Positions 39,657 to 48,711 of a stretch of 64,000 bases of DNA are shown in pieces. The DNA comes from Acutalibacter sp. 1XD8-36. Its GTDB lineage: Bacteria > Bacillota > Clostridia > Oscillospirales > Acutalibacteraceae. The notes below the pieces were generated by a model, which was given only the letters and a program-made list of their open reading frames with translations, was not told the origin of the DNA and did not search any database. The stretch lies in NCBI RefSeq assembly GCF_009917525.1, contig NZ_QZDU01000007.1, positions 100,345-164,344 on the forward strand, written 5' to 3'. Each line of letters starts with the position of its first letter. Position 1 is the first letter of the stretch. A program made the translations under genes and the position numbers.

Positions 39657-40226
39657 ATGCCATTAGCGGAAAATGTCCGTTATACGTTTGCGGATGTGCT
39701 GGGCTGGGACGGGCCCGAACGGTATGAGCTGTTGGACGGCGAGGCGGTCATGCTGGCTACGCCCTCAAGAGTCCATCAGGAGATCGTTTCGGAACTGACC
39801 CGCCAGTTCGGGAATTACCTGGAAGGCAAAAAATGCCGGGTATATCCCGCACCCTTTGCTGTCCGGCTCTTTGAAAAAGATAATGACAGCCCAGAAGCAG
39901 CAGGAACCATGGTGGAGCCGGATGTTTCCGTAGTGTGCGACCCGGATAAGCTGGACGACCTGGGGTGCAAGGGCGCGCCCGATTTGGTGGTCGAGGTCCT
40001 TTCGCCGTCCAGCCAGCGTCATGACCGCATGGTGAAATTCAATTTATACCAGCGGGCAGGAGTAAAGGAATACTGGATCGCCGACCCGGCAAACCAGGTC
40101 ATCCAGTCCTTTGCGCTGGAAAATGGAGTGTATGTCATAAAAGAGCTGGGGACGAAAGATTCTATCATGCGTGTTCATGCTTTGAATGGCTGCTTTATTG
40201 ATTTGTCCAAGGTGTTTTCTGACTAA
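39657..40226 (+). CDS. Uma2 family putative endonuclease, copy 1
   Basis: ATG 39657 chosen over GTG 39636; neither has a strong ribosome site. 189 residues. PD-(D/E)XK layout: YELLDGEAVMLATPS, EPDVSVVCD (Asp), GAPDLVVEVLSPSS (Glu), HDRMVKFNLYQRAGVKEYW. Uma2 proteins are common in cyanobacteria and gut Clostridia; a nuclease role is predicted from fold only. A paralogue lies at 49392. Confidence 0.88.
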   Translation: MPLAENVRYTFADVLGWDGPERYELLDGEAVMLATPSRVHQEIVSELTRQFGNYLEGKKCRVYPAPFAVRLFEKDNDSPEAAGTMVEPDVSVVCDPDKLDDLGCKGAPDLVVEVLSPSSQRHDRMVKFNLYQRAGVKEYWIADPANQVIQSFALENGVYVIKELGTKDSIMRVHALNGCFIDLSKVFSD

Positions 40227-40261
40227 TACTCCAAATTTAATAAACGAAGGAGGCGGTTTGA

Positions 40262-40504
40262 ATGGAAATGGTACGCAAATTTGTTGACGCAGAAAGCCTG
40301 ATGAGCGTCATGTCCCTGCCGGAAACTTTTAGAAACCGCACATTGGAAGTCCTGGTGTTCCCTACGGACGCACCGGAGAAGCAGTACCAGGCCCATGAGG
40401 TCAGCGGTATCATAGATTCGCTGGTGGGGGCGATCCCCGGCACAGAATTATCCCTGGAGGAGCTGCGTGAGGAGAGGCTGAAAAGGTATGAAACTGCTGA
40501 TTGA
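40262..40504 (+). CDS. Antitoxin-like partner of PIN protein
   Basis: 80 residues after GGAGG. MVRKFVDAESLMSVMSLPE may be the DNA-binding part; the helical C-terminus (SLEELREERLKRYET) would contact toxin. It overlaps the PIN gene by 17 bp. No formal family recognised; antitoxin role rests on position and size. Confidence 0.65.
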   Translation: MEMVRKFVDAESLMSVMSLPETFRNRTLEVLVFPTDAPEKQYQAHEVSGIIDSLVGAIPGTELSLEELREERLKRYETAD

Positions 40505-40916
40505 TACGAATGTAGTGCTGGACGTGCTGCTGAAACGCGCCCCGTTCTACACCGCCGCAGCAGATGTTTTGCGCCTGGTGGAACAGGGGAATATAATGGA
40601 GTATGTATCTGCGTCAACAATAACAGATATATACTATATTGCCAGCCGGCAAATAAAAGACCGGGCTGTTGTGAAAGATCTGCTGGGCCGGCTGCTCAAG
40701 GTAGTATCCATCGCCGCCGTAACGGAACAGGAAATAAAGTGCGCTTTAGATTTGGACTGGCTTGATTTTGAGGATTCCGTACAATATGCCGTTTCCCAAG
40801 CCGGTGAGATGGATGGTATCGTGACCAGAAACCCCGATGATTATAAATATGCAGGCGTCAATATTTGGCTGCCGGAGGATTTGTTGGAAACGTATTTTCG
40901 CAATTTTGCAACATAA
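40488..40916 (+). CDS. PIN-domain toxin candidate
   Basis: 142 residues. LLIDTNVVLDVLLKRAPFY (Asp in DTN), STITDIYYIASR, DLDWLDFEDSVQYAVS (acidic pair) and GIVTRNPDDYK, a typical PIN_3-type ribonuclease. Distinct from VapC at 33656 by sequence. A second toxin-antitoxin-like module on the element. Confidence 0.85.
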   Translation: MKLLIDTNVVLDVLLKRAPFYTAAADVLRLVEQGNIMEYVSASTITDIYYIASRQIKDRAVVKDLLGRLLKVVSIAAVTEQEIKCALDLDWLDFEDSVQYAVSQAGEMDGIVTRNPDDYKYAGVNIWLPEDLLETYFRNFAT

Positions 40917-40973
40917 TTGGGCAAGTTTTTAGCAATGCCCATAAAATGGCACAAAAATGGCATAGTAAGCGCC

Positions 40974-41066
40974 GATGACATACGAAAACGAACCTGCTAT
41001 AATAGTAGCGTGAAAAGTTGGCCCCAGAGCGTGAGGCCAGCTTTTCTATTATATTATAGAAAGGTT
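40974..41066 (+). promoter_or_regulatory. Promoter and hairpin leader
   Basis: ATGACA, 17 bp, TATAAT (ending at about 41005). The start region reads TAGTAGCG rather than TAGTATCA. Hairpin GTTGGCC...GGCCAGC with TTTTCT follows (about 41017-41048), another possible attenuator before the zinc-ribbon gene at 41075. Confidence 0.55.
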
Positions 41067-41074
41067 GCTGAAAG

Positions 41075-41434
41075 ATGAAATATTGCCCCTACTGTGGTGC
41101 CTCCCTGCCGGAAGGCACCGTTTCATTTTGCCCTGAATGTGGGGAAAGCCTGCAAATTGACACGACACCCAAGCAAAAAGAAAAAACCCCGGTCAAAGAG
41201 AGGAGGCCCGCCAAAAAGAAGAAACCCCAAAAGCCCAGGCCCTCCCAGAAGAAAGAAACTTCCGACCCGCCTCCTGTGGACGACTATGACGGCTACTACG
41301 ATGACCGCCTCCCCATAGACGAGGGGCACCGGCGGGAAGGAATGGACAAGGGGATCATCAAGAAAGTGGCGGTGCTTGTACTGTGCCTTATGGTAGTGAT
41401 CGGCGCTTGCCTTGCGATTTTATATGTCATTTAG
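41075..41434 (+). CDS. Zinc-ribbon membrane protein (119 aa)
   Basis: Start at ATG 41075. Zinc ribbon CPYCGASL...CPECGESL (4-27), a Lys/Pro-rich linker (KKKKPQKPRPSQKKE), an acidic patch and one C-terminal membrane helix (VAVLVLCLMVVIGACLAIL). Tail-anchored with the ribbon in the cytoplasm. Function unknown; common in gut Clostridia. Confidence 0.75.
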   Translation: MKYCPYCGASLPEGTVSFCPECGESLQIDTTPKQKEKTPVKERRPAKKKKPQKPRPSQKKETSDPPPVDDYDGYYDDRLPIDEGHRREGMDKGIIKKVAVLVLCLMVVIGACLAILYVI

Positions 41435-41495
41435 TTGCAATGAGCAAATACCGGCTGTGTAATAAGTAGAAATCATAAAGTAAAGGAGATGCATC

Positions 41496-42053
41496 ATGAT
41501 CTATATATCCAAAGGCATTCGCAAACGAAACTTCAAAGGAGGGCTTACCGTGGCCCGCTGCGGGAAGGCCGTCCACCTCTCGGGCCTCCGCGCAGAACTG
41601 TGGCGGCGTGGGCAGTCTGGATTTGCAACGACTGGCACAAAAGATGAGGAGCTTGCCCTGCAGGACTTGACCCGGCTTGGTCTGATAGAAACCGAAAAAG
41701 CAGACGCTCCAGCAGTCAGATACTGGATGCTGACCTACTGCACCCTCTGTCCGGCGCGGTCATTTCCCCTTCCCCGTCTGACTCCCGAAGAGAAAACGAT
41801 ACTCTGCTGGCTGAAGAAAGCCGGGCTTCGCATTACGGTGGCGGAACTGATATATTTGCAAAGCGAGGGAATAAAGCCCACCCGCGACCTGCTCAGGGCG
41901 GGGAACCGTCAGGCACTTGTAGAAAAGATCTATCACCCCTGGAACATCGCGGACAACCTATTGGAGCAGCAGATGGAATCAGTACCATGCCGGGATCTGG
42001 TGGTGGAAACAGTGGAGAGCTTGCTGAAGAAAAAGAGGCTTGTGCTAATATGA
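41496..42053 (+). CDS. Unknown protein, possible winged-helix type (185 aa)
   Basis: Start after AAAGGAG. 185 residues. LSGLRAELWRRGQSGFATT, then LALQDLTRLGLIETE (reads like a wing-helix) and LTPEEKTILCWLKKAGLRIT (second HTH-like block). No family recognised; a regulator is possible. Overlaps the next gene by 4 bp. Confidence 0.6.
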   Translation: MIYISKGIRKRNFKGGLTVARCGKAVHLSGLRAELWRRGQSGFATTGTKDEELALQDLTRLGLIETEKADAPAVRYWMLTYCTLCPARSFPLPRLTPEEKTILCWLKKAGLRITVAELIYLQSEGIKPTRDLLRAGNRQALVEKIYHPWNIADNLLEQQMESVPCRDLVVETVESLLKKKRLVLI

Positions 42054-42508
42054 AAGGCATTTGGGGAAAATTTAAGCAGCTGCCGGATGTGCTGCGGCGG
42101 CAAGTGACAATACGCTGTGGCCTGGGAACGGTTATATTGTTGCTTTCTATCATATTATGGATCATAACCGGAGAAGTCATATTAGCTCTGCCAGGACTTG
42201 CTCTGACGGCCTTCCTTTTAGTCAGTGGCATCTTACTTGGGTTGCGCTGTCTTTCAGACAGTTATATCCGCATTACCGGCATGGTGACAACGGTTGAACT
42301 TACCAGCATACGGAAAAAGCCTAAGAGTCTATGTCTGGCGGTTGAGGGCAGGACGGTGCAGTTCCCCATTACTCAGAGGATAGAGAACATAACAGAGGGC
42401 GACCATCTCACTCTATACCTCTCACCCGCAACTCCAATTTATGAGCAGGAAGGCACTTACCGCATATTCGCCTGCCTTGCTATCGAGCGCCCCACAAAAA
42501 ATCATTGA
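42050..42508 (+). CDS. Small membrane protein (152 aa)
   Basis: ATG 42050 overlaps the previous stop (ATGA); upstream in-frame ATG 41987 lies inside that gene. Two membrane helices (VILLLSIILWIITGEVILAL, LTAFLLVSGILLGL) and a soluble beta-rich C-terminus (VTTVELTSIRKKPKSLCLAV, GDHLTLYLSP). Family unknown. Confidence 0.65.
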   Translation: MKGIWGKFKQLPDVLRRQVTIRCGLGTVILLLSIILWIITGEVILALPGLALTAFLLVSGILLGLRCLSDSYIRITGMVTTVELTSIRKKPKSLCLAVEGRTVQFPITQRIENITEGDHLTLYLSPATPIYEQEGTYRIFACLAIERPTKNH

Positions 42509-42533
42509 CGGCAGGAAGAAACTGTGATATATT
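42505..42533 (+). promoter_or_regulatory. Promoter of leader D
   Basis: TTGACG (42505-42510), 17 bp, TATATT (42528-42533). It overlaps the last base pairs of the previous gene. Confidence 0.7.
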
Positions 42534-42561
42534 ATAAGCATAAGTTTCATGGTTTCCCCTG

Positions 42562-42632
42562 GAATCATAGTATCAGAGTTACAAAGTGTCATTTGCGCTT
42601 GCATTAAGCGAGCCTGCAAATGGCACTTTTTT
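42562..42632 (+). ncRNA. TAGTATCA leader RNA, copy D (short form)
   Basis: TAGTATCA (42568-42575) runs straight into GAGTTACAAAG without the small hairpin of A-C. Then AGTGTCATTTGCGCTTG...CGAGCCTGCAAATGGCACT and TTTTTT to 42632. The terminator is nearly the same as in E. The box lies 34 nt after the -10, farther than in other copies. Confidence 0.7.
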
Positions 42633-42695
42633 GTTTCCGGGAAAGCCATGGGGCTTAAAATTTTTATGGCAAAACGCCAGAAGGGAGCAATCACA

Positions 42696-43160
42696 ATGTT
42701 AGCAGTTCTCATCACCGGGGCCTGTGTGTCCCCAGGGTATCAAGACGAACCCGCCATCCGGTTCGCGGATTCAGGCAAAGCGGCCTTTTTCAAGATCGGC
42801 AAAAAGGTGTACGACCCCAATGCCGAAAACAAGCAGCGCTGGATCAACATTTCCGTCAAGGGCTTCGGGGATATCCCGGGCCGTGTGGAAAAGATGCAGC
42901 TCAAGGAAAAGTCTTTCATCAACATTCGCGGCCGGCTGGACGAGGATGTCTGGGAGACCAAGAACGGCGAAACCAGGAGAGCCCTGGTGGTCGTTGCTGA
43001 GGACATCGAGTATGCAGGCGGCGGCAAGCAAAAGGAGAATGACAGCGGCGAGCAGGCTGCCTATGGGGCTTTCACAGCGCCGGCAGCCCCGCCGCCCGAG
43101 GAGGCCCCCGGTGAGTTTACCGGGTACGAGTGTTTCGGCGGAGATTCATTCTTCGACTGA
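42696..43160 (+). CDS. ssb: Single-stranded DNA-binding protein-like (OB fold)
   Basis: ATG 42696 after AAGGGAG; frames further upstream cross leader D. 154 residues. ADSGKAAFFKIGKKV, RWINISVKGFGDIP and MQLKEKSFINIRGRL form an OB-like core; WETKNGETRRALVVVAEDIE follows as in SSB proteins. A Pro/Glu-rich linker ends in an acidic-aromatic tip (GGDSFFD), comparable to the DDDIPF-type SSB tail that recruits partners. Expected to coat ssDNA of the element. Confidence 0.7.
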   Translation: MLAVLITGACVSPGYQDEPAIRFADSGKAAFFKIGKKVYDPNAENKQRWINISVKGFGDIPGRVEKMQLKEKSFINIRGRLDEDVWETKNGETRRALVVVAEDIEYAGGGKQKENDSGEQAAYGAFTAPAAPPPEEAPGEFTGYECFGGDSFFD

Positions 43161-43186
43161 GGCAAAAATGAAATCTGGCGTTATGA

Positions 43187-43224
43187 GCGCACAATGAGTA
43201 TTCATACTTATTGTGCGCTTTTTT
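43187..43224 (+). terminator. Intrinsic terminator or attenuator after ssb-like gene
   Basis: GCGCACAATGAGTA, loop TTCA, TACTTATTGTGCGC, TTTTTT. Strong 14-bp stem with one wobble, 24 nt before the next ribosome site, so it may reduce read-through into the MoxR operon. Confidence 0.85.
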
Positions 43225-43248
43225 GCGCCCATGAGAAAGGAGTTCTCC

Positions 43249-43986
43249 ATGCAGGAAACAAAAAAGCTGCCCTTAGAGGACAGCCTGAAAATCATTGGCC
43301 TACTAATCGCGGCGTGCTATGTCTGCCGGTTCTGGCCCCTGCTGATTTTCATAATCGGCTATGGCATTGTCAAAATCGTTCAGAACGCAGTTCAGAAGAA
43401 AAATGAGCAAGAAGAACAAGCTCCTCCCGAGCTGGAACCCAATCAAGCACCGACTTCGCAGGACCTGGAAAGCCTTGCCTATTCGGTAATGTGCCAGAAA
43501 GTGAACGCACAGGTTTTGAAGGATCACCCCGGAGCCCGTTGGGTGTGGGAAACCCCGGATACCTGGTCACGGCTCTGCCATGGGGATAAGCTGTTTATCC
43601 TCCTTAACCGTGCCGGCGGCTACCGCCGGGCGCAGGTGCACGTTCGGAATTTGCAGGTCATAGGGCTTTCGTATGAAACTGCCGTTGACAAAAATGTAGA
43701 AACAGACGAACAGCCAGTTCCCGAAGAACCCCAGGACAACTACGAGCTTTTGGCGTTCCAGTGGGTCGATGCCCACCAGTCTGACCTGAGCGACAGGTGC
43801 AGGGAGGCCCTGCAAAACAACCTCACCGAGCTGATCCTGACAGAAACGGAGCTGCCTGCACCCGAAAGCTGGCCGGATATCTGCAAGCAGCTCGCCGGCA
43901 TCGGCTATAACCACACTCAATGTCTTGCGGAAGGCATAAAAATTATTTTGACAGGAGATGAAGACGATGGCGACAGCCTTGAATAA
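43249..43986 (+). CDS. Membrane-anchored unknown protein (245 aa)
   Basis: ATG 43249 after AAAGGAG; ATG 43213 overlaps the terminator. 245 residues. N-terminal hydrophobic region with one or two helices (IIGLLIAACYV, PLLIFIIGYGIVKIV), then an acidic linker and a soluble domain (WVWETPDTWSRLCHGDKLFI; QWVDAHQSDLSDRCREALQN). No family recognised. Overlaps the MoxR gene by 20 bp, so likely works with it. Confidence 0.65.
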   Translation: MQETKKLPLEDSLKIIGLLIAACYVCRFWPLLIFIIGYGIVKIVQNAVQKKNEQEEQAPPELEPNQAPTSQDLESLAYSVMCQKVNAQVLKDHPGARWVWETPDTWSRLCHGDKLFILLNRAGGYRRAQVHVRNLQVIGLSYETAVDKNVETDEQPVPEEPQDNYELLAFQWVDAHQSDLSDRCREALQNNLTELILTETELPAPESWPDICKQLAGIGYNHTQCLAEGIKIILTGDEDDGDSLE

Positions 43987-45835
43987 TCTGTTCAATTTCG
44001 GCCGGACTTTGCCGCCGCCCTTCGATACGCTTGCCAACAAAAAAATGCCACTCTCCTCAATGTATGGTGATGGCACCCAGGCTACGTTGTGCGCAACGGT
44101 CATCAAAGGGCTCAACGCCGTGTGCGGGTGTATGAATGGCACCGGCGAGGGAGCCGTGGGGGTCATCGACCATAGAAGCGTTGCGGAGTATAAGTCAGCG
44201 GTTGGGCCTAACGCCTACCATCTGGTGGTGTACGACAATTCCACCGGCAATATCCTCGCCTCGGTGTATGACAAAAGCACTGAGACTTCTGAGAGCTACG
44301 TTCTTAACAGCGCGAATCGGGACGGTGCCGCGGTGATGATGGCCATGTACCCGTTTCTCAGTCAAGATAAGGAGTTTGCGGAGAATTTCCAGACCTACTA
44401 CGACCAGTACACCGTAGGCTTCACAGACGTCCCCACAGCCACGAACGTCATGGCAGTGCTCTGCGACAACGTGTACCGCCGGGTAAAAGACACAACTTGT
44501 CCGGTGCATATCAAGGCAAACGTGGAAAAATCCGGCAACCTGATGCGCATTACCCAGACCACTCTGGATTCTGGAGCGTTTACGCCACATAGCGTAACAG
44601 CTGGCGAGTTTACCATCTTTGCCAACACCGGCCCAGCGACCATCAAAAAGGCCAGCACTGTGGTGGAGCATGATGACTTTGTAGACAAGTATGAGCTTCA
44701 TCTGCGTTCGTACAACACGCAGGAGCAGGCGCTCATTCCAGAGCTGCCGGATTGGTACATCATCCCACCCGAGGTGGTTGACGTGTGCAAACACGCTCAG
44801 GCCACCACTGAGATGGCGGTGCCTATGCGCAATTTCCTTCTGCGAGGCCCCGCCGGAACCGGCAAGACCATGGGGGCAAAAGCGATCGCCGCTGGCTTGC
44901 ACTTGCCCTACATGAAATACACCTGCTCCGCCAACACGGAGATCTTTGACTTTGTTGGAATGATTTTCCCGGACTCTGAGGGCGGCTCCACCGGGGACGC
45001 AGACCTTGACCGGGAGAAAGCGGAGCTTGAGCAGATGGGTGGTATTACCTATGAAAACGTATCAAAAATCATGGGGCTGCCTGACATAGAGGACATGGAC
45101 TATGACCCTGCCGGAGTCTACCATGCTCTGACCGGCCTTGAAAAAGATACTGCCAGCGCACAGGAGTGCATGGCTATCGTCATGGAGAAGGTGACCGCCA
45201 AAGTGCAGGCCCTCTCCAAACGCACAGAGGAAAGTCAGTCCCACGGTCAAACCTACCGCTATGTGGACACAGACTTCATCAAAGCGCTGAAAAACGGCTA
45301 CCTGATAGAGATCCAAGAACCCTCTACCATCGTCCAGCCAGGTGTACTTGTAGGACTGAACTCCCTGCTGGAGCAGTCCGGCAGCATTACACTGCCCACC
45401 GGCGAGGTGATCCACCGTCACCCGGACGCTGTTGTGGTGGTCACCACCAACACCAGCTATGAGGGGTGTCGGGGCATGAATCAATCCGTGCTTGACAGAA
45501 TGAGCCTTGTCCGGGACGTGGAACTTCCGACCCCGGAGGTAATGGTGCAGAGAGCTATGGCCGTCACCGGTGAAACGGACGAGTACAAGGTAGGCCAGAT
45601 GGTGCAGGTGGTCAACGACCTGGCGGAGTATTGCCGCAAAAACAGTATATCAGACGGTTCGTATGGTATGCGCAGCCTGATTGACTGGATCGTCAGCTCG
45701 CAGATAACGGGCAATGTGTACCAGTCGGCGCTGTATACCATAATCAGCAAGGCAACCGCCGACGAGAACGACAGGGAGGCGCTTATCAGCTCTGTTCTGG
45801 AGCCGATCTTCGCCCCAAAACGTAAAGCATCTTAA
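43967..45835 (+). CDS. MoxR-like AAA+ ATPase with large N-terminal domain
   Basis: ATG 43967 is 9 nt after AGGAG; ATG 43958 is too close to it. 622 residues. About 1-255 is an unrecognised domain. Walker A is GPAGTGKT (about 300), then FDFVGMIFPD, a Walker B-like NGYLIEIQEPS, sensor 1 VVVVTTNTS and an arginine-containing RMSLVRDVELPTP. MoxR ATPases remodel protein complexes with vWA partners, and a vWA protein is two genes on (46465). The pair could work in element replication or defence; the role is not known. Confidence 0.85.
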   Translation: MATALNNLFNFGRTLPPPFDTLANKKMPLSSMYGDGTQATLCATVIKGLNAVCGCMNGTGEGAVGVIDHRSVAEYKSAVGPNAYHLVVYDNSTGNILASVYDKSTETSESYVLNSANRDGAAVMMAMYPFLSQDKEFAENFQTYYDQYTVGFTDVPTATNVMAVLCDNVYRRVKDTTCPVHIKANVEKSGNLMRITQTTLDSGAFTPHSVTAGEFTIFANTGPATIKKASTVVEHDDFVDKYELHLRSYNTQEQALIPELPDWYIIPPEVVDVCKHAQATTEMAVPMRNFLLRGPAGTGKTMGAKAIAAGLHLPYMKYTCSANTEIFDFVGMIFPDSEGGSTGDADLDREKAELEQMGGITYENVSKIMGLPDIEDMDYDPAGVYHALTGLEKDTASAQECMAIVMEKVTAKVQALSKRTEESQSHGQTYRYVDTDFIKALKNGYLIEIQEPSTIVQPGVLVGLNSLLEQSGSITLPTGEVIHRHPDAVVVVTTNTSYEGCRGMNQSVLDRMSLVRDVELPTPEVMVQRAMAVTGETDEYKVGQMVQVVNDLAEYCRKNSISDGSYGMRSLIDWIVSSQITGNVYQSALYTIISKATADENDREALISSVLEPIFAPKRKAS

Positions 45836-45855
45836 CACAAAAAGGAGTGTAAAAC

Positions 45856-46410
45856 GTGATTACTATAAATCAGAATTATTATCAGCCAATGCGGCAGGCA
45901 CGAATCGAGCAGGGCTTGACCCAGCGTGAGCTTGGCAGGAGGTCAGGTATTTCCCATTATTCCATCAAGGACTACGAACAGGGACGGCACAAGCCGTCAG
46001 CCTACAGGCTGGGCAAAATTGCCCGGGCGCTGGGTCTTGACGCGGAAGATTACCCCACCGAGCCGCCCAGGCGCACACCTGTCGGCGAGCGCAACGAGCT
46101 GCTGAAAAAGGTCATGGATCTGCCCGGTTACATCATCCGGGAGAACTGGCCCCTGGTAGCCGGAACCCACATGGAGGTTGAGGATTTGACCCAGGAGCTG
46201 CTTCTGCGGGCGCTGCTGGCTATTGAAACCTATGACCCTACGATGGGAGCCAGCCTGCGCACGCACGTCAACATCGCTATGCGGTACCACTTGCTGAGCC
46301 TGGCTCGGGCTGCTTCCAACAGAGGAATGACCGATGTGCCCAAAGGGGTGCGCATCACCTTCTGCTCTGTGGAAGCCATGACGGACGCCGGGTTCGGATT
46401 TGAGGGATAA
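45856..46410 (+). CDS. XRE HTH fused to a sigma-70 region 2-like domain
   Basis: GTG start after AAAGGAG; 184 residues. Residues 9-60 are an XRE HTH (MRQARIEQGLTQRELGRRSG, ISHYSIKDYEQGRHKPS). Residues 95-155 read as sigma region 2: VEDLTQELLLRALLAIETYD then MGASLRTHVNIAMRYHLLSL, with the conserved D-L-x-Q-E and Y-D-P-x-x-G. There is no region 4. The XRE part may replace it as promoter-recognising domain. It lies between the MoxR and vWA genes. Confidence 0.65.
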   Translation: MITINQNYYQPMRQARIEQGLTQRELGRRSGISHYSIKDYEQGRHKPSAYRLGKIARALGLDAEDYPTEPPRRTPVGERNELLKKVMDLPGYIIRENWPLVAGTHMEVEDLTQELLLRALLAIETYDPTMGASLRTHVNIAMRYHLLSLARAASNRGMTDVPKGVRITFCSVEAMTDAGFGFEG

Positions 46411-46464
46411 AACAAAAGGGAAAGCCGGGCAAACGCTCGGCTTTTCAACTATAAGGAGGACAAT

Positions 46465-48699
46465 ATGGCAAGAGCGAATCACAAACTGGTCAAGCGCCTG
46501 ATGAATGAAAAGCGCAGCCACATCACTGACCGGCAATTCTTCACCAGCCGTATGCTGGCGGGCCACTTCGAGGACATGGCGGCTGCCCAAACCAGGCGTT
46601 ATAAGTATGACCGCCGGGTGCGGGTGCAGCTGGACTGGAACCCGAAGTCCGAGGAGGCCGCCTATACGGACAACCAGAAAATCTACATCAACACGGGCAA
46701 TCCATATGTGACGGATGAGCGGGGCCGCCAGAACCGCTACTGGATGGTGTGCGGGCTGTTCGCCCACGAGCTGGGCCATGTGCTGTACACCGATTTCCTG
46801 ACATCCCAGACCCATCTCAACAATCTGGAGCGGGGTATCTGGTACCCGGCCCCGCCCGCGTTGCGCACCAGCAGCGACTTTGCCAACGAGAAGGCTCTGT
46901 GGGCATACACCAAGGCTGACCCGAGAAATCTAAAGGCTGTCCGAACAGTAGCGGATTACATTGGAAATCTGTTGGAGGACGGCTACATCGAGAACCGTGT
47001 GCTGGCTGACTTTCCAGGAACCCTGGGCTACAGCCTGGAAACCATACGGAAAAAGCAGTTGGATGAGATGCACACGGTCACTAGGCTAAAGGAGCTGGAA
47101 GACGATGGGCAAAGCACCGTTTTCCAGAGTATTCTGCAGGTCATGCTTTCCTATGTGAAGTTCCGGGAGGTCAAATACGGTGATGAGCCGCTGAGCGACC
47201 TGCGGATAAAGACCACATTTGACCTGATCCGGGAGCTTGACCAGGCGGTCAGCGACTATTCAGTTAAGACCAGGCTGGACACAGTCAACCTCATTTTGGT
47301 GCGCTGCTGGGAGTATATCCAGGAATTCTGCGAACTGCTGAAGAAACGCACGGAGGAGGCAGAGGCCCTGGCTGAAAGTATCGGGAAGGCATTAGGGAGC
47401 ATGGCTGGCACGACCGCCGCCGGTACTGGTGGTACGCCGGTTGCCGGCAGCGGTTCAGGGAGCGTTTCTGCTGTCAGCCACGCAGAAGCTTCGGATGATG
47501 CTGAAAACGAGGAGTCTGAAAAGGAAGACGATGAACCAGCGGGTGATGATGAGGAACAAGAGAAGCTGGAAAGTGACAGTAATAACGGCGAAGACAGCAC
47601 AGGATTCCTCACCGGCTCCGCTGGTAATGAAGGTAAGCAGCCAGTCAGTGAGGGCGAGGACGGACGTATCCCCTACCACCAGACTGATTCTGTGTCTGAG
47701 CCGGTTGGCGGCACGGTGGAGCGTGATGAGGAGTATAAGCGAGAGCGGTATGACAAGGCCGCTTCTGACATCGACCGTATTCTTGACAAGATGGCGGAGA
47801 AGGCGGCCTGTGGGCAGCTTGAGAATGAGCGCTTGTCCGAGCTGAACGAGGTTGCCAACAACATCGCCTACGGGGACATTCACAAGGGTGTGAATATCTC
47901 CATTAAAAGGATAACGGACGTTGATCCCGACCTTGTGGAACAGTACGATAATATTGCTCCCCGGCTGGTGGCAATTTCAAAACAGTTACAGCGAAGTATC
48001 ATCAAGCAGTTAAAGGAGCACCGCCAGGGCGGTAAGCAGACCGGCCTGATGATGGGCCGCCGCATGGATTCCCATGCCCTGTGCCGCAACGACGGCAAGG
48101 TGTTCTACAAAAATTCCCTGCCTACAGATATTCCTGAGCTGGCGGTGGGATTGCTGCTGGACGAATCCGGCTCCATGGGCTGCTCTGACCGTTGCACCTA
48201 TGCCCGGGCGGCGGCGATCATACTTCACGACTTTTGTGACGCCCTGGAAATTCCTGTTATGGTGTATGGACATTCTACCGGTTCATCAAGTCGGGGTCCC
48301 ACGGTAGAGTTGTATTCTTACGCCGAGTTTGACGCTTTCGACCAGGACGACAGGTTCCGGCTCATGGATGTCAGCGCCAGGAGAAATAACCGTGACGGCG
48401 CTGCTTTGCGCTTTGTGGCAGAACAATTATCCAAGCGCCCGGAGGAGGTCAAACTGCTGATCCTGGTGTCAGACGGCCAGCCTGCAGATTGCGGCTATGA
48501 CGGCACAGCCGCCGAGGAAGACCTGCGGGGGATAAAGCAGGAATATCAGCGAAAGGGTATCGCTTTTGTGGCGGCGGCTATTGGCGATGATAAGCCCAGC
48601 ATCCAGCGGATATACGGTGATTCTTTCCTGGATATAACCGATTTGGAGCAGCTGCCGGTCAAGCTGACGGCTATGGTTAAAAAGCACATCAGAATATGA
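46465..48699 (+). CDS. vWA-domain protein with HExxH motif (CobT-like)
   Basis: 744 residues, start after AAGGAGG. FAHELGHVLYTDF (about 108-120) is a zinc-protease-type HExxH. A Ser/Glu/Asp-rich low-complexity linker spans about 310-420. The C-terminal vWA domain has the metal-site motif LLLDESGSM (about 565) and ILVSDGQPAD (about 670), as in CobT. Partner for the MoxR ATPase. Combining a protease-like motif, a flexible linker and vWA in one chain is unusual; catalytic activity is unproven. Confidence 0.8.
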   Translation: MARANHKLVKRLMNEKRSHITDRQFFTSRMLAGHFEDMAAAQTRRYKYDRRVRVQLDWNPKSEEAAYTDNQKIYINTGNPYVTDERGRQNRYWMVCGLFAHELGHVLYTDFLTSQTHLNNLERGIWYPAPPALRTSSDFANEKALWAYTKADPRNLKAVRTVADYIGNLLEDGYIENRVLADFPGTLGYSLETIRKKQLDEMHTVTRLKELEDDGQSTVFQSILQVMLSYVKFREVKYGDEPLSDLRIKTTFDLIRELDQAVSDYSVKTRLDTVNLILVRCWEYIQEFCELLKKRTEEAEALAESIGKALGSMAGTTAAGTGGTPVAGSGSGSVSAVSHAEASDDAENEESEKEDDEPAGDDEEQEKLESDSNNGEDSTGFLTGSAGNEGKQPVSEGEDGRIPYHQTDSVSEPVGGTVERDEEYKRERYDKAASDIDRILDKMAEKAACGQLENERLSELNEVANNIAYGDIHKGVNISIKRITDVDPDLVEQYDNIAPRLVAISKQLQRSIIKQLKEHRQGGKQTGLMMGRRMDSHALCRNDGKVFYKNSLPTDIPELAVGLLLDESGSMGCSDRCTYARAAAIILHDFCDALEIPVMVYGHSTGSSSRGPTVELYSYAEFDAFDQDDRFRLMDVSARRNNRDGAALRFVAEQLSKRPEEVKLLILVSDGQPADCGYDGTAAEEDLRGIKQEYQRKGIAFVAAAIGDDKPSIQRIYGDSFLDITDLEQLPVKLTAMVKKHIRI

Positions 48700-48711
48700 G
48701 GAGCTGAAACT

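Noticed and set aside
42549..42695. N-terminal extension of the SSB-like protein
   Set aside because: Overlaps TAGTATCA leader D and terminator; ATG 42696 has AAGGGAG.
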